Part shown: positions 5,141 to 11,708 of the stretch, piece after piece
How positions within the stretch are numbered: position 1 is the first letter of the stretch
How the letters are laid out: each line of letters starts with the position of its first letter
Source of the DNA: a virus
Reading direction: 5' to 3' (one strand)
DNA length: 36,286 bases
IMG/VR virus record: IMGVR_UViG_3300028840_000114
Coordinates: 1-36,286 of that record
Position numbers and translations under genes: made by a program
Notes under the pieces: model-generated
The model's database searches: none
What the model was told of the DNA's origin: nothing
Seen by the model: the letters and a program-made list of their open reading frames with translations, nothing else

Positions 5141-5896
5141 ATGAAAATTGATAATGAATTTATTAATAATTATAATGCTCTAGTACGGTCAACCATACGT
5201 GATATGAATATTAAAGATGAAGAAACTCTTGAGCTTCTTTATTCTGATGTATGGATTAAACTTCTAGAACGTCAAGATACTTATGATGAGAGCAGGGGCT
5301 CTGAGTCTACCTTCATTGTGTGGGTAACTCGTTCTGTTGTCTCTCATTATATGGAGAAGTTGAAGGCCAGTGAAGATGTAATGAATACTGGTCTCGCGGT
5401 TAGTCTAGATGCAAAGGCAAGCGATGAACCCGGAGCATCAACTTGGGCAGAGCATATCCCTGATGCTGCTCAAGAGGAACGGACTAACACAAAGCAGATA
5501 GTAGAGAGCCTGTATTTCTACACTGCTAGTATGAAGCCTAATATGCGGGATGTCCTCCGACTGAAACTTGTTGAAGGGTATTCTCATCAGGAAATCGCTG
5601 ATCGTCTTGGTATTGAGCGCAGGTCGTCTGAGACTCTATATCTACGAGGTGTGAAGAAGATTAAAGGCTTACTACGATCCGATGGACGCGGAGAGTTTGA
5701 CAAGAATGCGGGAAAGACGTATCAGGATATGTACAACACACTCCCGCCACAACTGATGTACCCACTTAAGTTTAGGCTAGAAGGGAAGACTTGGGAAGAG
5801 ATTAGTGATCTTACAGGTGAACCTCTCTCTGTCCTTCAGACTAGGGTAAACAAGGCAAAGGATGAACTTCATGACAGATTCGGAGCAACGCTATGA
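5141..5896 (+). CDS. ECF-like sigma-70 family factor with two region-4-like HTH units
   Basis: A 251-residue protein with the layout of a small sigma factor. Residues about 1-75 fit region 2 (LYSDVWIKLLERQDTYDESRG and then FIVWVTRSVVSHYMEKLK, the helix that usually binds core polymerase and the -10 element). Residues about 119-178 form region 4 (MRDVLRLKLVEGYSHQEIADRLGI, then VKKIKGLL). A second similar unit follows at about 199-247 (PPQLMYPLKFRLEGKTWEEISDLTG, then VLQTRVNKAKDELHDRF). Two region-4-like units in one chain is unusual. Its likely role is to redirect host RNA polymerase to phage promoters, which would fit the absence of a phage RNA polymerase in the window. It could also be a sigma-like DNA-binding protein without sigma activity. 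It sits between the polymerase and the ssDNA-binding protein. Confidence 0.75.
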   Translation: MKIDNEFINNYNALVRSTIRDMNIKDEETLELLYSDVWIKLLERQDTYDESRGSESTFIVWVTRSVVSHYMEKLKASEDVMNTGLAVSLDAKASDEPGASTWAEHIPDAAQEERTNTKQIVESLYFYTASMKPNMRDVLRLKLVEGYSHQEIADRLGIERRSSETLYLRGVKKIKGLLRSDGRGEFDKNAGKTYQDMYNTLPPQLMYPLKFRLEGKTWEEISDLTGEPLSVLQTRVNKAKDELHDRFGATL

Positions 5897-6029
5897 TGAA
5901 GATGTTCTAATTAAACAACTTGGTTACAACCCTACTTCTGACCTTCCTGACCACGAGTGGGAAGCGATGAAAAAGCGTAACGAGCTTTCAAAAACTTTAG
6001 AGGAAAACGCTAATGACACTAGTACTTAA
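5871..6029 (+). CDS. Small acidic protein bridging sigma and SSB genes (52 aa)
   Basis: An ATG at 5871 with AAAGGA 8 nt upstream opens a 52-codon frame that overlaps the sigma gene by 26 nt and the next gene by 17 nt. The product starts MTDSEQRYDEDVLIKQLG, then PTSDLPDHEWEAMKKRNELS, and is acidic and hydrophilic. The overlap with both neighbours covers what would otherwise be the only gap, and the codon pattern looks coding. I do not recognise a family. Interaction with the sigma factor, for example as a regulator, is conceivable from position only. Confidence 0.6.
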   Translation: MTDSEQRYDEDVLIKQLGYNPTSDLPDHEWEAMKKRNELSKTLEENANDTST

Positions 6030-6609
6030 AAATGTAAAAACAGGTGGAGCTAAGAAAGACTTGGGCCGTATTCCGGACGGTACGTACCCAGCCCGTATTG
6101 CACAGGTCGTCGATTTTGGTATCCAACCACAAACTGATTATCAGACTGGAGCCCCTACGGAGTCTAAGCCTCGGCTGATGATTACCTTTGAGGTTCCAAG
6201 TGAACGAATCAAGTTCGAAGATAAGGAAGGTAATGAGGTTGACCGCCCTCGCTGGATTGGCAAGGAATACACTATCTCTACTTTTGAGAAGTCCAACCTG
6301 ATGAAGCTGGTTCAGACTCTGAAGCCTGACGCTGCATCTTTTGATCAGCTTCTAGATCTGCCATGTCTCCTGTCAGTAGGCAGTACTAAGACTGGCAATG
6401 CTAAAGTCACCAATGTAATGCAGGTGATGGCAGGTGTAGAAGTACCTGAGCTTGAGAATCCCGCGACATACTTCGACTTCGATGTACCAGATCAGGAACT
6501 CTACATGAGTCTCCCACGCTGGCAGCGAGAGAAGATCAAAGAGGCTGAGAACTACTCTGGCTTTGCTGATACTTGGCTCGAAGAAACCGATGAAGATCTG
6601 CCATTTTAA
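6013..6609 (+). CDS. Putative single-stranded DNA-binding protein
   Basis: A 198-residue protein whose N-terminal two thirds looks like a beta-rich OB-type domain (RIPDGTYPARIAQVVDFG, KPRLMITFEVP, WIGKEYTIS). The C-terminus is acidic and ends in TDEDLPF. An acidic tail with an aromatic last residue is the hallmark of bacterial SSB (DDDIPF) and of T7 gp2.5, where it recruits polymerase and helicase. It lies in the replication block, downstream of the polymerase. It probably coats ssDNA at the fork. No catalytic motif is visible. The call rests on the tail, predicted fold and context, so a different replication accessory role cannot be excluded. Confidence 0.7.
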   Translation: MTLVLKNVKTGGAKKDLGRIPDGTYPARIAQVVDFGIQPQTDYQTGAPTESKPRLMITFEVPSERIKFEDKEGNEVDRPRWIGKEYTISTFEKSNLMKLVQTLKPDAASFDQLLDLPCLLSVGSTKTGNAKVTNVMQVMAGVEVPELENPATYFDFDVPDQELYMSLPRWQREKIKEAENYSGFADTWLEETDEDLPF

Positions 6610-6618
6610 GGAGTGCTT

Positions 6619-6822
6619 ATGGAATTTGAAACTAACAATTACAAACTTACTGTTGAAGAATATGAAGGCGAACTTGGCTATGTCATCCGTCATAAGGAAT
6701 CTGGCGTAACTGAGTATCGAGATAATATTCTACCACGAGCTTACTCCGCAATGAAAGATATTCAGAGTAAGCATGACGAAGCATTTGGCCCCGAAGAAGG
6801 AGGCATTAAGCTAGTCCAATGA
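6619..6822 (+). CDS. Small protein of unknown function (67 aa)
   Basis: I prefer ATG 6619, which follows AAGGAG by 5 nt, to an in-frame GTG at 6613 that overlaps that site. The product starts MEFETNNYKLTVEEYEG, contains YVIRHKESGVTEYRDN and ends GGIKLVQ. It looks like a small beta-alpha domain without membrane or secretion signals. The stop overlaps the exonuclease start by 4 nt (ATGA), so expression is probably coupled to it. No family recognised. Confidence 0.65.
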   Translation: MEFETNNYKLTVEEYEGELGYVIRHKESGVTEYRDNILPRAYSAMKDIQSKHDEAFGPEEGGIKLVQ

Positions 6823-7670
6823 AATTCAAAAAGGTACTGATTGATGGCGACATCGTGATGTACTCTGTTGGATTTGCAACACAAAAGAATATCTACTCAT
6901 TGTATCAGGAAGGGGCATGGACGGGGGAACCTGTCCTTGTCTCCTCTGATAAGAGGCAGATTAATGAAGCTATAAAGTCGTTAGAGGGGGATGCTTGGAG
7001 ACTGACCCACGAGGTCAAGATCCAGCCCCCTCTTTCGGCTTTTCTTACTATTAAGAATATGATTCGTAAGTATCAAAAGATGTTTGAAACCGATGACATC
7101 ACTGTGTTCTTAACTGGTGAGGGTAACTTCAGAGAGAAAGTTGCTACCATACAGAAGTACAAAGGCAATCGGGATGGTATAGAGAAGCCTGTCAACTATT
7201 CACATATCAAGAAGTGGCTGTTGAAGCAACCTTATACTCAACTCATATCTGGAGAGGAGGCTGATGATAAGTTAAGTATCGGTTTGATGGAGGGAGGTGA
7301 TGATGTAGTCATTGTCACAGACGACAAAGATCTCCTTAACACACCCGGTTGGCATTACAGACCGAGGAAAGAGGAGTTACTTTATGTTACCTCAGATCAA
7401 GCAGATCGTAATTTTTACCAGCAGCTCCTTACAGGAGACGATACAGACAATATCCCCGGAATCAAACGGATGGGCCCTAAGACAGCTCAGAAAGCTCTTA
7501 GTGATTGCAACACTATTGCTGAGATGGAACGAGTGGTCGGGCTGCATTATGCCATCCAATACGACGATCCAGAGAAGGCGATGGTAGAAATAGGCCAGCT
7601 CTTATGGATGAGACGTATGGAAGCTGAGTTCTGGAGACCACAATTTTTAGGAGGACCTAAGTGTGACTAG
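6819..7670 (+). CDS. 5'-3' flap exonuclease (T7 gp6 / FEN-like)
   Basis: A PIN/5'-nuclease superfamily enzyme that removes RNA primers and degrades 5' ends of DNA. Visible motifs are VLIDGDIVMYSVGFA at the N-terminus (first metal Asp), FREKVATIQKYKGNR (arch region with the conserved YKGNR), SGEEADDKLSIG (Glu/Asp metal cluster), VIVTDDKDLLNTPG and the helix-hairpin-helix TGDDTDNIPGIKRMGPKTAQKAL. At 283 residues it is close to the size of T7 gp6. It is coupled to the preceding small gene by a 4-nt overlap and to the next gene by 8 nt. In phages of this kind the enzyme supports replication and host DNA breakdown. Confidence 0.93.
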   Translation: MKFKKVLIDGDIVMYSVGFATQKNIYSLYQEGAWTGEPVLVSSDKRQINEAIKSLEGDAWRLTHEVKIQPPLSAFLTIKNMIRKYQKMFETDDITVFLTGEGNFREKVATIQKYKGNRDGIEKPVNYSHIKKWLLKQPYTQLISGEEADDKLSIGLMEGGDDVVIVTDDKDLLNTPGWHYRPRKEELLYVTSDQADRNFYQQLLTGDDTDNIPGIKRMGPKTAQKALSDCNTIAEMERVVGLHYAIQYDDPEKAMVEIGQLLWMRRMEAEFWRPQFLGGPKCD

Positions 7671-7926
7671 AGCTGAGTTCTACGAGAAGTATAAGGATGT
7701 AGAGTTGTCTTTTAGTTCCTACTTTAAATACACTTTTACTTACAAGGCTGAACTAGATGACGGTTTGATTGTCATGGCGAGGGTTGGAGGGGATCATGAT
7801 ACCATCTATCGTATGAATGTGTCCCACGAGGATAAGGGCACAATGTATACGTTAGATCCTTATGCTGGAGAGGTCTACCATAAAGATAATCCTAACAAGA
7901 TTATCGACGAATTCTATGATTATTAG
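7663..7926 (+). CDS. Conserved small phage protein (87 aa), GTG start
   Basis: The start is GTG at 7663, set by AGGAGG 8 nt upstream, overlapping the exonuclease stop. The product begins MTRAEFYEKYKDVELSF and continues as a series of short beta strands (YFKYTFTYKAELDDGLIVMARVG, then YRMNVS, MYTLDPYAGEVYHKD). It is acidic and soluble, with no recognised motif. The compact beta-rich pattern fits a small single domain. Its place next to the exonuclease and the HNH nuclease puts it among replication or recombination accessories, but no function can be assigned. Confidence 0.7.
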   Translation: MTRAEFYEKYKDVELSFSSYFKYTFTYKAELDDGLIVMARVGGDHDTIYRMNVSHEDKGTMYTLDPYAGEVYHKDNPNKIIDEFYDY

Positions 7927-7935
7927 GAGAGATTC

Positions 7936-8286
7936 TTGGGACGTAAGACACCACCTTGGCCCACTTACCCTGAGTGGACAACAGCTAAGTTCTGGAGCTT
8001 TATTAGGTCAGGACTAAGGGAGAAGTTTAACCGATGGCCCCCGAAGTATGAAGCTATTAGGGAAGCAAAGGTTGCAAGAGGTAAGTACCAGTGTGCATCG
8101 TGCGGTGAACTGTTCAAACAAACTGAGGTTCAAGTCGATCATATTACTCCGACAGGTACTTTGAAATCGTTCGAAGACTTGCCCGAGTTTGTGGAAAAGA
8201 TGTTTGTAGATACATCTGGACTACAAGTGCTCTGTAAGCCTTGCCATCAAATCAAAACTAATGAAGAGAGGAAAGCCAATGCCTAG
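7936..8286 (+). CDS. HNH endonuclease (116 aa), TTG start
   Basis: A small HNH nuclease with a structural zinc site. Cys53-x2-Cys56 (CASC) pairs with Cys100-x2-Cys103 (CKPC), and the catalytic strand reads VQVDHITPTG (Asp68, His69), followed by the closing CHQIKTNEER. The N-terminal half (WTTAKFWSFIRSGLREKFNRWPPKYEAIREAK) is a helical extension. The frame has no ATG; TTG at 7936 has AGGAG 6 nt upstream. It overlaps the metallophosphoesterase gene by 8 nt, so it is integrated in the operon rather than looking like a freshly inserted homing endonuclease. It may cut host DNA or act in recombination. Confidence 0.85.
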   Translation: MGRKTPPWPTYPEWTTAKFWSFIRSGLREKFNRWPPKYEAIREAKVARGKYQCASCGELFKQTEVQVDHITPTGTLKSFEDLPEFVEKMFVDTSGLQVLCKPCHQIKTNEERKANA

Positions 8287-9061
8287 AGAGCATATAGTAA
8301 TTCCAGACGTACAAACTAAAGAGGGAGTCGATTATGATTATTTGGACAACATCGGACGTTATATCGTTGAGCATCGGCCTGACGTTGTTGTTTGTCTGGG
8401 TGATTTCGCTGATATGGAGTCACTCAGTAGCTATGATCGCGGCACTAAAGGGTTCGAGGGGCGCAGATATTCCAAGGACGTACAAGCGACTCGCAAAGCG
8501 ATGTCGGTCTTACTTGGGCCTCTCAACGACTTCAACCGACGACAGAGGTTAAACAAACAGAAGCAGTATAAACCAGAGATGATCATGACCCTTGGGAACC
8601 ATGAGAATCGAATCAATAGGGCTATTCAAAATGACGCAATCTTGGACGGAACTATATCGACAGACGACCTCGGGTATAAAGAAGCAGGATGGGACGTATA
8701 TGACTTTCTCGACACTGTTACAGTGGACGGAGTCACATATTCTCACTACTTCCCAAGAAGCGGAAGTGGCAGAGTTATGCAAGCGGCTAGAGGAGCACCT
8801 TCAGCAAGAGCTCAGGGTCAGCGAGAAATGCGCTCATGCACTTCTGGACACTTACAAGGACTTGATTTCGATATACATCAGTTGGGAGACCGGAGAATAT
8901 ATAATATTATTGCCGGATCTTGCTATACCCATGACGAGGATTACCTCTCTCCACAAGGAACACAGTACTGGAGAGGGATTATTCATAAGTTCGACGTACA
9001 TGAAGGGATGTACGATCCACTCTTCGTCTCTCTCGACTACCTAGAACGGAGGTATGGCTAA
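8279..9061 (+). CDS. Calcineurin-like metallophosphoesterase
   Basis: A two-metal phosphoesterase. Motifs are VIPDVQ (first metal Asp, with Gln where His is usual), LGDFADME (GD motif), LGNHENR (GNHE) and TSGHLQGLDF (a GHxx variant), followed by IAGSCYTHDEDYLSPQG. I choose ATG 8279 because GAGAGGA lies about 6 nt upstream and it overlaps the HNH stop; an ATG at 8261 is also in frame. With this start the product has 260 residues. The phage substrate is unknown; relatives act on nucleic acid ends, cyclic nucleotides or phosphoproteins. The next gene starts in a TAATG overlap. Confidence 0.85.
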   Translation: MPREHIVIPDVQTKEGVDYDYLDNIGRYIVEHRPDVVVCLGDFADMESLSSYDRGTKGFEGRRYSKDVQATRKAMSVLLGPLNDFNRRQRLNKQKQYKPEMIMTLGNHENRINRAIQNDAILDGTISTDDLGYKEAGWDVYDFLDTVTVDGVTYSHYFPRSGSGRVMQAARGAPSARAQGQREMRSCTSGHLQGLDFDIHQLGDRRIYNIIAGSCYTHDEDYLSPQGTQYWRGIIHKFDVHEGMYDPLFVSLDYLERRYG

Positions 9062-9366
9062 TGAGTTATGAACAAGTAGAGAAGGCTGTATATGAATGGG
9101 CTCATGAGAAGGGAATCTATACACACTCATCTCCTTTGGGCCAGTATAATGGGAAGCTACTTGAAGAAGTAGACGAGCTTCACCAAGGTATTCTTAAGGA
9201 TGATAGAGAAGAGGTAATGGATGCAATTGGTGACATTCAAGTGGTACTTAAGAATATTGCTACGTTCTATGGTCTCACTAATACTGAGTGCTTTGCTCAT
9301 GCTTATGGTGTTATCTCTAGCCGTAAGGGGCGCATGGTAGACGGAGTGTTTGTGAAAGATGAGTAA
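9061..9366 (+). CDS. MazG-like nucleoside triphosphate pyrophosphohydrolase
   Basis: A 101-residue all-helical protein with the MazG metal-binding pattern: KLLEEVDELHQG on one helix and REEVMDAIGDIQVVLKNIATFYG on the next (the E-x2-E and E-x2-D style pairs). Such enzymes hydrolyse NTPs or dNTPs to monophosphates. Phage versions are thought to tune nucleotide pools or alarmone signalling. The C-terminal SSRKGRMVDGVFVKDE is common in phage MazG proteins. It is translationally coupled to both neighbours (TAATG upstream, 8-nt overlap downstream) and sits a short distance before the ribonucleotide reductase genes, which supports a nucleotide-metabolism role. Confidence 0.85.
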   Translation: MSYEQVEKAVYEWAHEKGIYTHSSPLGQYNGKLLEEVDELHQGILKDDREEVMDAIGDIQVVLKNIATFYGLTNTECFAHAYGVISSRKGRMVDGVFVKDE

Positions 9367-9754
9367 CAGGATTGACGTTATCGGTCAGAATGGTAATGAT
9401 GGACTCCACTATGAAGAAGTTAAGAAACATATGATGGACCACCCTGAAGAATACAATGGAGAAAAGAGTATGAACACAGAAGCAGTAGAAGTAGATAAGG
9501 TTCTAGAGGAACGGGGCAGTCGTTATGGTCGATTCGAAGATCATGCTTTCATTACACAGGCATTGAAGTCTTGTCTGTTCTCTGATGATGAGAAGACGGC
9601 CCGACTATCAGCATCTCAGCGAGAGTCACTTGAGATGATCTGTCATAAGATGGGTCGTATCATTAATGGTGATCCAGACTACTCAGACAGTTGGATTGAT
9701 ATTGCAGGCTACGCTAAGCTGGTAGCTGACGAGCTAGAAGGTGTATCACGGTGA
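9359..9754 (+). CDS. DUF6378-like phage protein
   Basis: A 131-residue protein with a disordered N-terminus of about 45 residues, then a helical domain containing VLEERGSRYGRFEDHAFITQALK, SASQRESLEMICHKMGRIINGDP and DSWIDIAGYAKLVAD. This combination (RGSRYG, H-K-GRI-NGDP, DSW-DIAGY) is the signature of a widespread phage family whose function is not established. Its helical make-up and frequent co-occurrence with nucleotide-metabolism genes suggest a relation to the MazG-like all-alpha pyrophosphatases, but this is inference. It overlaps the upstream MazG gene by 8 nt and shares its stop with a GTG start downstream. Confidence 0.75.
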   Translation: MSNRIDVIGQNGNDGLHYEEVKKHMMDHPEEYNGEKSMNTEAVEVDKVLEERGSRYGRFEDHAFITQALKSCLFSDDEKTARLSASQRESLEMICHKMGRIINGDPDYSDSWIDIAGYAKLVADELEGVSR

Positions 9755-9894
9755 TCCGCTTCTATAACATCATAGTCACTCCTGTCGTATGGATTGGAAT
9801 CTTATTTGAGATACTACTCAACGGCCCTTTCCAATATGGCAGGGATGTAGTAGCTTCAGCAATGTTGGAGGTAGCGAATAAAGATGCTGATTGA
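9751..9894 (+). CDS. Single-pass membrane mini-protein (47 aa), GTG start
   Basis: GTG at 9751 overlaps the preceding stop (GTGA), with AGAAGG about 9 nt upstream. The frame runs to TGA at 9894, overlapping the nrdA start by 11 nt. The product starts MIRFYNIIVTPVVWIGILFE and continues ILLNGPFQYGRDV, giving one strong hydrophobic segment near the N-terminus and a short soluble tail. It fills the only gap between the DUF6378 gene and nrdA exactly, which argues that it is real. Function unknown; a small inner-membrane protein is the plain reading. Confidence 0.55.
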   Translation: MIRFYNIIVTPVVWIGILFEILLNGPFQYGRDVVASAMLEVANKDAD

Positions 9895-11707
9895 TGAATC
9901 ATTAACTAAGAACTTAACTCCATTTAGTCAGGCTACGTTGAAAGAGAGGTATGTATATGAGGGGGAGACGATTCAGCAGGCATTCGCAAGGGCAGCTACA
10001 GCGTTCTCGGACTCGGACGCAATGGCACAGCGAATCTATGAATATGTCTCAAGACAGTGGCTATCACTGGCCTCTCCAGTTCTCTCCAACGCGCCTGAGC
10101 GACTTGAATGGGCCCAAGAAGACGAAGACTGGGATGTAAACTTTGAAGCGGATAAGTATGGTAAGGCTCGTGGCCTGCCAATCTCCTGCTTCCTGAACTA
10201 TGTCCCAGATTCACGAGAAGGGCTAGGAGATCACTATGTGGAAAATATATGGCTTGCTTCTTCTGGGGGAGGTATTGGCGGGTATTGGGGTCATATTCGC
10301 TCTAATGGCACACGAACATCCAATGGTTCTGCCTCCACTGGCTCTGTCCCTTTTATGCATGTGGTGGATAGCCAAATGCTTGCCTTCAATCAAGGTGTAA
10401 CACGAAGGGGAAGCTATGCAATCTGGACAGACATCGGGCATCCTGAGATCCTTGAAGTATTGGATATCAGAAAGCCTACGGGTGGGGATGCTAATAGGAA
10501 GTGTCTCAATCTTCATCATGGGGTTGTTATCACTAATAAGTTTATGCGTATTATTGACGCTGCTATTACTGACCCCCATGCTGATACCAGTTGGGATCTT
10601 ATAGACCCACATACAGGGGATGTAGTAGAGACTGTCGATGCTCGTGTACTTATGCAGAAGATTGTCGAGTCTCGTCATGAGACAGGCGAACCCTTTGTTA
10701 TGTTTAAGGACACAGTGAATGAAGCTCTGCCAGAAGCACTGAAGGAACGTGGACTTCTGGTTCACCATTCTAATCTGTGTAGTGAGATCACACTCCCAAC
10801 TAATGCTGAAAGGACAGCAGTGTGTTGTCTGAGTAGTTTGAACCTAGAGAAGTGGGACGAGTGGAAGGATCATGAGTTGTTCGTTGCAGATGTAGTGAGA
10901 TTTCTTGATAACGTACTGGAGTATTTCATTATCAACGCACCAGCTTATCTGGGACGAGCTATTGCTTCTGCTAAGGCTGAGAGGTCAATAGGTATTGGGG
11001 CATTGGGGTGGCATTCACTCTTGCAGTCTAAGATGATTCCTTTTGAGAATCCTGTAGCTGTGGGTATGAATCGTCGTATCTTCAAACACATTAAGGAGAA
11101 GGCTTATGATGCATCGGTCGCCCTTGCTGCTGAACGAGGAGAGCCCTCTGATCTCGAAGGCACTGGCGTTCGCAACGCTCATCTTCTTGCCATTGCTCCT
11201 AATGCTTCTAGTAGCATCATTGTAGGTACATCACCAAGCATCGAACCTATTGTAAGTAATGTATTCACACATAAAACTTTATCAGGTTCTTACCCGGTCA
11301 GAAATAAGCATCTTGATCATATCATCAGAGAAAGGTTTGATGACAAGGATGCTGAGAGGGTATGGAAAGATATACTTCTGCACGAAGGGTCAGTCCAGCA
11401 TGTTGATTGGCTTGATGACTGGGAACGTGAAGTGTTCCGTACTGCCTATGAGATCGATCAGCAGTGGGTTATTGATCATGCGGCAGACAGGCAGCAGCAT
11501 ATTTGCCAGTCACAGTCGCTTAACCTTTATATTAATCCTGAAGTTCACGTTAGCGTCCCTCTGGGGCTTATTTTGCGAGCGTGGAAGAAGGGTGTGAAAA
11601 CTCTCTACTACCAGCGCACCACGGCTACTAGGAGGGCTGAGAAGGTTGCTCAGAAGGTTGAGCGCATCAAGTTGGATGAAGTTGAATGTTTAAGTTGCGA
11701 GGGTTGA
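9884..11707 (+). CDS. nrdA: Ribonucleoside-diphosphate reductase large subunit (class Ia, no ATP cone)
   Basis: Reduces ribonucleotides to deoxyribonucleotides together with the NrdB encoded next door. Key residues are all visible: the redox pair Cys102 (SCFLNY) and Cys314 or Cys315 (AVCCLSSLNLEKW), the catalytic Asn297-Leu-Cys299-Ser-Glu301, and the radical-relay tyrosines in LYYQRTTA (575-576). The C-terminal CLSCEG is the swinging thiol pair that takes electrons from thioredoxin or glutaredoxin. At 607 residues it is about 150 shorter than E. coli NrdA. The core starts at LTPFSQATLKERYV, so the N-terminal ATP-cone that senses dATP is absent. nrdB follows after one base. No thioredoxin or glutaredoxin gene was seen nearby. 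Confidence 0.96.
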   Translation: MLIDESLTKNLTPFSQATLKERYVYEGETIQQAFARAATAFSDSDAMAQRIYEYVSRQWLSLASPVLSNAPERLEWAQEDEDWDVNFEADKYGKARGLPISCFLNYVPDSREGLGDHYVENIWLASSGGGIGGYWGHIRSNGTRTSNGSASTGSVPFMHVVDSQMLAFNQGVTRRGSYAIWTDIGHPEILEVLDIRKPTGGDANRKCLNLHHGVVITNKFMRIIDAAITDPHADTSWDLIDPHTGDVVETVDARVLMQKIVESRHETGEPFVMFKDTVNEALPEALKERGLLVHHSNLCSEITLPTNAERTAVCCLSSLNLEKWDEWKDHELFVADVVRFLDNVLEYFIINAPAYLGRAIASAKAERSIGIGALGWHSLLQSKMIPFENPVAVGMNRRIFKHIKEKAYDASVALAAERGEPSDLEGTGVRNAHLLAIAPNASSSIIVGTSPSIEPIVSNVFTHKTLSGSYPVRNKHLDHIIRERFDDKDAERVWKDILLHEGSVQHVDWLDDWEREVFRTAYEIDQQWVIDHAADRQQHICQSQSLNLYINPEVHVSVPLGLILRAWKKGVKTLYYQRTTATRRAEKVAQKVERIKLDEVECLSCEG

Positions 11708-11708
11708 T

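Noticed and set aside
8592-9044. A 150-codon frame inside the metallophosphoesterase gene
   Set aside because: The conserved motifs are all in the other frame; this one shows no domain and ends without coupling to neighbours.
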